DNA from: Pseudacidovorax intermedius
GTDB lineage: Bacteria; Pseudomonadota; Gammaproteobacteria; Burkholderiales; Burkholderiaceae_C
Direction: 5' to 3'
Assembly (NCBI RefSeq): GCF_003350475.1
Contig: NZ_QQAV01000001.1
Location: 1-64,000 of the forward strand
Length of the DNA stretch: 64,000 bases
Positions 58,205 to 64,000 of the stretch are shown piece after piece. The notes beneath the pieces were generated by a model. The model did not search any database. It was given only the letters and a program-made list of their open reading frames with translations, and was not told the origin of the DNA. The stretch's first letter is position 1; each line of letters starts with the position of its first letter. The translations under genes were made by a program, and so were the position numbers.

Positions 58205-59599
58205 TCAGAACGGCAGCTTGGGCCCGCCAGGCCCGCCCATGCCCGGCATCCCGGGCATGCCCTTCATGCCGCCCAGGCGCTTCATCATCTTCATGAGGCC
58301 GCCGCCCTTCATCTTCTTCATCATGCCCTGCATCTGCTCGAACTCGTTGAGCAGGCGGTTGACCTCCTGAACCTGCACGCCCGCGCCAGTGGCGATGCGC
58401 TTCTTGCGGCTGGCCTTGATGAGTTCGGGCTTGCGGCGTTCAGCGGGCGTCATGCTGTGGATGATGCCTTCCTTGCGGCGGATGTCGCGCTCGGCGCGCG
58501 TCAGGTCGGCCTCGCTGGCCTTGGCGGCCAGTTGCGTCGGCAGCTTGTCCATGAAGCTGGAGAGGCCGCCCATCTGCTTCATCTGCTGCAACTGGGCCAG
58601 GAAGTCTTCCAGGTCGAAGTGGCCGCTCTTGACCTTGGTGGCGAGCTTCTTGGCCGCCTCCATGTCGACACCGGCCGAGACCTGCTCGACCAGCGCCACG
58701 ATGTCGCCCATGCCCAGGATGCGGCCGGCATGGCGCTCGGCGTCGAAGACCTCCAGCCCGTCGATCTTCTCGCTGGTGCCGGCGAACTTGATGGGCACGC
58801 CCGTGATCTGCCGCACCGACAGCGCCGCACCGCCGCGCGAGTCGCCGTCCATCTTGGTCAGGATGATGCCGGTCAGCGGCAGCGCGTCCTTGAAGGCCTT
58901 GGCGGTGTTGGCCGCGTCCTGGCCCTGCATGGCGTCGACGACGAACAGGGTCTCGACCGGACTCAAGGCGCCGTGCAGCGTCTTGATTTCCTCCATCAGC
59001 ACTTCGTCGATGGCCAGGCGGCCGGCGGTGTCGACCAGCAGCACGTCGAAGTAGTGCCGCTTGGCGTAGTCGAGCGCGGCGCGGGCGATGTCCAGCGGCT
59101 TCTGGTCGGGCGTGCTGGGGAACCACTCGGCGCCCGCCTGCTTCGTCACCGTCTTGAGCTGCTCGATGGCCGCGGGGCGGTAGACGTCGCCCGAGACGGT
59201 CAGCACCTTCTTCTTGCGCTTCTCGATCAGGTGCTTGGCCAGCTTGGCGGTGGTGGTGGTCTTGCCGGCGCCCTGCAGGCCGGCCATGAGCACCACGGCC
59301 GGCGGCTGGGCGTTGAGGTTGATGTCCGAGACGCCCTCCCCCATCGTGGCTGCCAATTCGCGGTTGACGATGCCCACCAGCGCCTGGCCGGGCTTGAGGG
59401 AGCCCATCACCTCCTCGCCCATCGCCTTGTCCTTGACGCGGTTGACGAAGTCGCGCACCACCGGCAGCGCCACGTCGGCCTCGAGCAGCGCCATGCGCAC
59501 CTCGCGCATCATGTCCTGCACGTTGGTTTCGGTGATGCGCGCCTGCCCGCTCATCTGCTTGACGAGGCGGGAGAACTTGTCGGTGAGGGCGGTGGCCAT
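58205..59599 (-). CDS. ffh: Signal recognition particle protein Ffh
   Basis: This 464-residue GTPase binds 4.5S RNA and signal sequences to target proteins to the membrane. It has an N domain, a G domain with GLQGAGKTTTTAKLAKHL and TLFVVDAMQGQDA, and a Met-rich M domain ending in a GMPGMPGMGG tail. ATG 59599 (MATALTDKFSRLVKQ) gives the standard N-terminus; the 50 upstream in-frame codons lack similarity. It is divergent from the ccsA-like gene. Confidence 0.96.
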   Translation of the reverse strand: MATALTDKFSRLVKQMSGQARITETNVQDMMREVRMALLEADVALPVVRDFVNRVKDKAMGEEVMGSLKPGQALVGIVNRELAATMGEGVSDINLNAQPPAVVLMAGLQGAGKTTTTAKLAKHLIEKRKKKVLTVSGDVYRPAAIEQLKTVTKQAGAEWFPSTPDQKPLDIARAALDYAKRHYFDVLLVDTAGRLAIDEVLMEEIKTLHGALSPVETLFVVDAMQGQDAANTAKAFKDALPLTGIILTKMDGDSRGGAALSVRQITGVPIKFAGTSEKIDGLEVFDAERHAGRILGMGDIVALVEQVSAGVDMEAAKKLATKVKSGHFDLEDFLAQLQQMKQMGGLSSFMDKLPTQLAAKASEADLTRAERDIRRKEGIIHSMTPAERRKPELIKASRKKRIATGAGVQVQEVNRLLNEFEQMQGMMKKMKGGGLMKMMKRLGGMKGMPGMPGMGGPGGPKLPF

Positions 59600-59724
59600 G
59601 GATGGGAGGGGAAGAAGGCTGGGGAAGGAAGCGGCGGCGCCGCGGCGGCGGCCGAGTCCGGGGCGGGCACGGCGGGGTGTCCGGCGGGCCCCGTCCGCTG
59701 GGGCCCAAAGGCTAAACTCAGCGG

Positions 59725-60534
59725 ATGATTCTAGCGAGCCCCTCCCCACTCAGCGTGGCCCTGGGCATCGCCACGGCCGCGGCCTACGGCGTGGCCGCCG
59801 CCTTCTCCCACAAGCTCAACCGCAGCGCCACCCAGGCCGTCGTCGCCATCGCGTGGCTGCTGCACGCGGCAGCGCTGGCCACCGGCCTGCTGCCCGGCAC
59901 GCCGCGCTTCGGCTTCGCACCGGCGCTGTCGATCACGGCCTGGCTGGTGATGACGGTCTATGCGGTGGAAAGCCGGCTCTTCCCCGGCCTGACGGTGCGC
60001 CGCGTGCTGGCGGGACTGGGCGCGCTGGCGGCACTGCTGGCCGCGGCCTTTCCCGGTTCGCCGCTGCACATGAATGCCTCGCCCTGGCTGCCGCTGCATC
60101 TGGCACTCGGCATCGCCAGCTACGGGCTCTTCGGCGCGGCCGTGGTGCATGCCTGGCTCATGACGCGGGCAGAGCGGCGCATCCGCCAGGCGGCCGATCC
60201 GCATGCGGGCCTGCCGCTACTGACGCTGGAGCGCCTGACCTTCCGCTTCGTCACGGCCGGCTTCGTGCTGCTGTCGGCCACGCTGCTGGCGGGCCTGTTG
60301 TTCAGCGAGACGCTCTACGGGCCCCAGGTGCGCGCCTGGAAGTGGGACCACAAGACGGTGTTCTCGCTGCTGGCCTGGCTGAGCTTCGCCATCCTGCTGG
60401 CCGGCCGCAGCCGCTTCGGCTGGCGGGGCCGCACGGCCAAGCGCGTGCTCTACGCGGGGGCCGTGCTGCTGCTGCTGGCCTACGTGGGCTCGCGCTTCGT
60501 GCTCGAAGTGGTGCTGCACCGGCCCGTCGCCTGA
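59725..60534 (+). CDS. CcsA/YpjD-type inner-membrane protein
   Basis: The 269-residue protein has about eight membrane helices of the cytochrome-c-assembly (CcsA) family, with conserved His and a RAWKWDHKTVFSLLAW segment resembling the haem-handling region. YpjD-like members near ffh are of unproven function. The stop overlaps the next start (TGATG, one base). Confidence 0.88.
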   Translation: MILASPSPLSVALGIATAAAYGVAAAFSHKLNRSATQAVVAIAWLLHAAALATGLLPGTPRFGFAPALSITAWLVMTVYAVESRLFPGLTVRRVLAGLGALAALLAAAFPGSPLHMNASPWLPLHLALGIASYGLFGAAVVHAWLMTRAERRIRQAADPHAGLPLLTLERLTFRFVTAGFVLLSATLLAGLLFSETLYGPQVRAWKWDHKTVFSLLAWLSFAILLAGRSRFGWRGRTAKRVLYAGAVLLLLAYVGSRFVLEVVLHRPVA

Positions 60535-60773
60535 TGAAATTCCTGCTCGTGACCCTTGTGGTGGCCGTGGCCATCTGGATCTGGCGACGTAATCGCCAGG
60601 AAGAACTGGACGCCGCCCCGCCGCCCCGGCCCAACGCCCGGCCGGCCGTCCGGGGGCCACAGCGGATGGTGCGCTGCGCCCATTGCGGCCTGCACCTGCC
60701 GGCCGCCGACGCCGTGCCCGGCCGCCACGGCATCTATTGCAGCGACCGGCACCGCAACGCCGCGGAGCCATGA
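60534..60773 (+). CDS. PP0621-family small protein with zinc-ribbon-like Cys
   Basis: This 79-residue protein has an N-terminal membrane anchor (FLLVTLVVAVAIWIW), a Pro-rich linker and a C-terminal CAHCGLHLP...YCSDRH cluster that may bind zinc. It is translationally coupled on both sides, to ccsA-like (TGATG) and pilS (ATGA). In pseudomonads and Burkholderiales it sits before pilS. Confidence 0.82.
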   Translation: MKFLLVTLVVAVAIWIWRRNRQEELDAAPPPRPNARPAVRGPQRMVRCAHCGLHLPAADAVPGRHGIYCSDRHRNAAEP

Positions 60774-62467
60774 CACCGGACACGGACTTTCCGTCGTCAA
60801 ACACGGACTGGTCCGCGCTGGAAACCCGCACCGAGCGCAGCCAGGCCCTGCAGCGGATATGGCGCGGCTTCATGACGGCCAGACCGGCCGTGGGGCTGCT
60901 GCTGCTGGCGCTGCAGGGCATTGCCTTCGCCCTGGGCCAGTCCACGCACGCGCCGACCCTGGCCATCACGGCCCTCTACGCCGCCTTCACCCTGGCCGAC
61001 CGGCTGCGTACGCCCGCGCGCCTGCCGCTGCGGCGGCTGGGCATGACCTGGCTGCTGTGCATCGGCCTCGACGTGGGCGTGTTCGCACTGCTTCAGGCGC
61101 TGCAGACCGGCACCACGGTCAACTACACGCCCTTGCTGGCCCTTCCGGTGCTCATGGCGGCCGTGGCCGGGGGCCTGGTGGTCGGGCTGGCCACCACCTC
61201 GGCCGCCACGCTGCTGATGCTGGCCGAGGCGCTGCGCTTCCAGCTGGCGGCAGGCCCCGATGGGCCCGGCCGTTTGCTCCAGGCCGCACTGACCGGCACG
61301 GGCCTGTTCGTGCTGTCGCTGCTGGCCCACCAACTGGCGCTGCGGCTGGCCCGCGAGGAGGCCCGCGCCAGCCGCAGCCAGGATTCGGCCCAGTTGCAGG
61401 CGCAGATCAATGCCCTCGTGATCGAGGCGCTGGCCGAAGGCGTGCTGGTGGTGGACGAGGCCGGCCGCGTGCACACGGCCAACCCGGCCGCCGATGCCCT
61501 GCTGGGGGGCGGGCTGGACCGAGGCTCGCTGCCGCGCTCCCTGATGGCCCATCCGGCGTGGCAGCCGCTGGCCGGCCTGGCGCAGCGCACCTTCGAGGAC
61601 AGGGCCGACCTCGGTGCCGACCTGCCGATCGCCCAGCCCCAGGCCACGCCGCGCGAGCTGCGGGTGCGCACCCGGCTGACGGCCGTGGACGGCGCCCGCG
61701 ACCGCGGCTTCTGCGTGATGTTCCTGCAGGACCTGCGGCAGCTGGAAGCCCGCATCCGCACCGAGAAGATGGCCGCAATGGGCCGCATGTCGGCGGCCGT
61801 CGCGCACGAGATCCGCAATCCGCTGGCCGCCATCACGCAGGCCAGCGCCCTGCTGGAGGAGGATCTGACCGAGCCGGCCCAGCAGCGCCTCAATGCCATG
61901 GTGCAGCAGAACGCACGCCGGCTCGGCCGCATCGTCGACGAGGTGCTGGACGTCGCGCGCGTGCGCCAGCAGGGCAGCGACCTGGGCCAGGGAACGGCCC
62001 TGCCCCTGGCCGCCAGCGTCTACACCATGGTCGACGAATGGAGCCGCCAGAGCGGCCGCGCGCAGCCGGCCCTGCGCCTGGTGGAAAGTCTGCCGGCGGT
62101 GCGCTTCAACGAGGAGCACCTGCGGCGCATCCTGGTCAACCTTCTGGACAACGCCGCCCGCTATGCAGGGCCGGGCGAGGAATCCATCCGCGTCCACACC
62201 TTCGCCGCGGGCGACGGCCGGCCCACCCTGGCCGTCTGGAGCGATGGCGCGCCTCTGGAGCAGGGCGTGGAACGCCACCTGTTCGAGCCCTTCTTCTCCT
62301 CCGAGAGCCGATCCAGCGGGCTGGGCCTGTTCATCTGCCGCGAGCTGTGCGAGCGCCATGGGGCCACCATCCGCTACGAACGCCTGCGTCCCGCACCCGA
62401 CGTGCCTGCCGGCAATGCCTTCCTGCTGAGCTTCGCGCCAGCGCAGGCGGGCGCTTTGCCACAATAG
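60770..62467 (+). CDS. pilS: Type IV pilus sensor kinase PilS
   Basis: This 565-residue histidine kinase has six transmembrane helices in the first ~190 residues, a PAS domain (~210-320, GVLVVDEAGRVHTANPAA), phospho-His346 (VAHEIRNPLAA) and an HATPase domain (NLLDNAARYAG, SGLGLFICREL). PilS controls PilR phosphorylation in response to pilin levels. ATG 60770 overlaps the preceding stop; pilR starts four bases after its stop. Confidence 0.93.
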   Translation: MTPDTDFPSSNTDWSALETRTERSQALQRIWRGFMTARPAVGLLLLALQGIAFALGQSTHAPTLAITALYAAFTLADRLRTPARLPLRRLGMTWLLCIGLDVGVFALLQALQTGTTVNYTPLLALPVLMAAVAGGLVVGLATTSAATLLMLAEALRFQLAAGPDGPGRLLQAALTGTGLFVLSLLAHQLALRLAREEARASRSQDSAQLQAQINALVIEALAEGVLVVDEAGRVHTANPAADALLGGGLDRGSLPRSLMAHPAWQPLAGLAQRTFEDRADLGADLPIAQPQATPRELRVRTRLTAVDGARDRGFCVMFLQDLRQLEARIRTEKMAAMGRMSAAVAHEIRNPLAAITQASALLEEDLTEPAQQRLNAMVQQNARRLGRIVDEVLDVARVRQQGSDLGQGTALPLAASVYTMVDEWSRQSGRAQPALRLVESLPAVRFNEEHLRRILVNLLDNAARYAGPGEESIRVHTFAAGDGRPTLAVWSDGAPLEQGVERHLFEPFFSSESRSSGLGLFICRELCERHGATIRYERLRPAPDVPAGNAFLLSFAPAQAGALPQ

Positions 62468-62471
62468 CTCG

Positions 62472-64000
62472 GTGAGCAGTTCTCCCGCATCGCCGCCGGC
62501 GCAGATCCTCGTCGTGGACGACGAGCCCGACCTGCGCACCCTCTACGAGCTGACCCTGCTGCGCGAGGGCTACCTGGTCGAAGCGGCCAGCAGCGTGGAG
62601 GAGGCGTGGCAGCACCTGCAGGCCAACCGCTTCGATGCCGTGATCACCGACATGCGGCTGCCCGACGGCCTCGGCCTGGAGCTGCTGCAGCGCATCGCCC
62701 GCCACCAGCGCAGCGAACGCTGCGTCGTGATGACCGCCTACGGCTCGGCCGAGAACGCCGTCGAGGCGCTCAAGGCCGGCGCATTCGACTACCTGACCAA
62801 GCCGGTGGACCTGAAGCAGTTCCGCAGCGTGGTGGCCTCGGCCGTGCAGGAGCGCCCGGGCGGCACACCGGCGCGTGCCGCGTCGCCATGCGAGTCCGCG
62901 CCGGTCGTGCCGGCCGAAGAAGCGCCGGCCGAGGCAGGCGTTGCGCCCGCGGCCCGCGCCGCGCTGGCGCGCCTGGTGGGCGAGTCGGACGCCATGCGCG
63001 CAGTCAAGGCCCGCATCGTGCGTGTGGCACGCGGCATGGCGCCGGTGCTGATCCACGGCGAATCGGGCACGGGCAAGGAACTGGTGGCGCGCGCGCTGCA
63101 CGCCTGCAGCCAAAGGGCGGGCGGCCCCTTTGTCGCCGTCAATTGCGGGGCCATTCCCGAAACACTCCTCGAAGCCGAGTTCTTCGGCGCGCGCAAGGGC
63201 TCCTACACCGGCGCGATGCAGGACCGCGACGGCTACTTCCAGGCGGCGCGCGGCGGCACGCTCTTCCTCGACGAGATCGGCGACCTGCCGCTGGCCATGC
63301 AGTCCAAGCTGCTGCGGGCCATCCAGGAACGCTGCGTGCGCCCCATCGGCAGCACGCAGGAGGAACCGGTGGACGTGCGCATCGTCAGCGCCACGCACAA
63401 GGACCTGCAGGCCGAGGTGCTGGCGGGCCGCTTCCGACAGGATCTGTTCTACCGCCTCAACGTGATCGAAGTGCGGCTGCCGCCGCTGCGCGAGCGCCGG
63501 GAAGACCTGTCGGCCCTGTGCACCGCCCTGCTGGCGCGCATCGCCGAGGAAAGCGGCCAGCCGGTGCCGAGGATGACGATGCAGGTGCTGCTCAAGCTCG
63601 AATCGCATCCGCTGCGCGGCAACGTGCGCGAACTGGAGAACCTGCTGCACCGGGCCGTCGCCCTGAGCGAGGGCGACACGCTGCAGCTGGACGTCGAAGC
63701 CGCGGACGGCAACGGTCTGCAGGACCTGTCCATGCCGCTCTTTGCCATGCCAGCGCCGGGCACCGTGACGGCCATTCCCGTGCCGGAGGCCGCGCCCACC
63801 CGATCACCGGCAGTCGTGGGAGACCCCCCCGTGCCCGCCGACCTGCAGCAGTACCTCGACGACCAGGAACGCGGCATCGTCGAGCGCGCGCTGCGCGAGG
63901 CCAACTACAACCGCACCGCCGCCGCCGCGCGCCTGGGCCTGAGCCTGCGCCAGATCCGCTACCGCATCGCGCGCCTGGGCATCGCGGTGCCGCATGGCGA
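62472..64000 (+). CDS. pilR: Sigma54 response regulator PilR (3' end beyond window)
   Basis: From GTG 62472, 509 codons are visible and the frame is still open at the right edge, near its expected end. The receiver has phospho-Asp60 and Lys110. The AAA+ domain has Walker A GESGTGKE (196-203), sigma54 loop GSYTGA (243-248) and Walker B LFLDEIGD. The Fis-type HTH (YNRTAAAARLGLSLRQIRYR) is reached just before the edge. PilR activates pilA transcription with sigma54. Confidence 0.93.
   Translation, partial: MSSSPASPPAQILVVDDEPDLRTLYELTLLREGYLVEAASSVEEAWQHLQANRFDAVITDMRLPDGLGLELLQRIARHQRSERCVVMTAYGSAENAVEALKAGAFDYLTKPVDLKQFRSVVASAVQERPGGTPARAASPCESAPVVPAEEAPAEAGVAPAARAALARLVGESDAMRAVKARIVRVARGMAPVLIHGESGTGKELVARALHACSQRAGGPFVAVNCGAIPETLLEAEFFGARKGSYTGAMQDRDGYFQAARGGTLFLDEIGDLPLAMQSKLLRAIQERCVRPIGSTQEEPVDVRIVSATHKDLQAEVLAGRFRQDLFYRLNVIEVRLPPLRERREDLSALCTALLARIAEESGQPVPRMTMQVLLKLESHPLRGNVRELENLLHRAVALSEGDTLQLDVEAADGNGLQDLSMPLFAMPAPGTVTAIPVPEAAPTRSPAVVGDPPVPADLQQYLDDQERGIVERALREANYNRTAAAARLGLSLRQIRYRIARLGIAVPHG

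Overview
The window is high-GC DNA with mostly tightly packed genes, typical of a betaproteobacterium of the order Burkholderiales. The gene sets glmS/Lrp/glmU, MidA/SDR/folB...ttcA and ffh/ccsA/PP0621/pilS/pilR point to Comamonadaceae or a close relative. This placement is inferred from gene content and order; no rRNA or tRNA gene lies in the window, and I see no CRISPR array or intact transposase.

Layout. 1-1970 (minus): the 5' part of a giant surface adhesin that runs off the left edge, with an Asp-Ala repeat and Gly/Leu-rich repeats. 2412-3185: an OmpR-type response regulator divergent from it. 3393-7566: a four-gene exported/membrane cluster (DUF4331, lipoprotein, TPR protein, HupE/UreJ-like), followed by a DUF1232 protein. 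8267-16831 (minus): a lower-GC defence island with type I restriction-modification genes hsdR-hsdM-hsdS, a SIR2-family gene in the same operon, and a separate two-gene module of unknown function. 17077-22104: amino-sugar genes glmS and glmU around an Lrp-type regulator, then a DUF6279 lipoprotein. 22118-24956: regulators, including an FNR-like protein divergent from a BLUF photoreceptor. 25042-33816: housekeeping genes (formyl-THF cyclo-ligase, Slt, MgtC-like, GST, CCA enzyme) and trehalose synthesis otsB-otsA. 33835-41327: LysR/SDR and MocR pairs, ROK kinase, HisN-like phosphatase, MidA methyltransferase. 41421-48529: a pterin reductase-like SDR, folB and ttcA, with a catabolic-type cluster (CMD-like, Bug/TctC, two alpha/beta hydrolases, divergent LysR) between folB and ttcA. 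48632-58026: lipoprotein, phosphatase, miaB, then a three-gene GlrK-GlrG-GlrR (QseE-QseG-QseF) two-component system followed by mdoH. 58205-64000: ffh and the ccsA-like/PP0621/pilS/pilR operon, cut by the right edge.

The most interesting signal is at 55598-55803. Two exact TGTC-N10-GACA palindromes, the enhancer consensus of enterobacterial GlrR, are followed by a well-formed sigma54 promoter (GG-N10-GC) directly upstream of mdoH. The sequence therefore suggests that the GlrKGR envelope-stress system drives periplasmic-glucan synthesis through sigma54 in this lineage. Second is the uncharacterised two-gene module at 8267-9822 beside the restriction/SIR2 operon.
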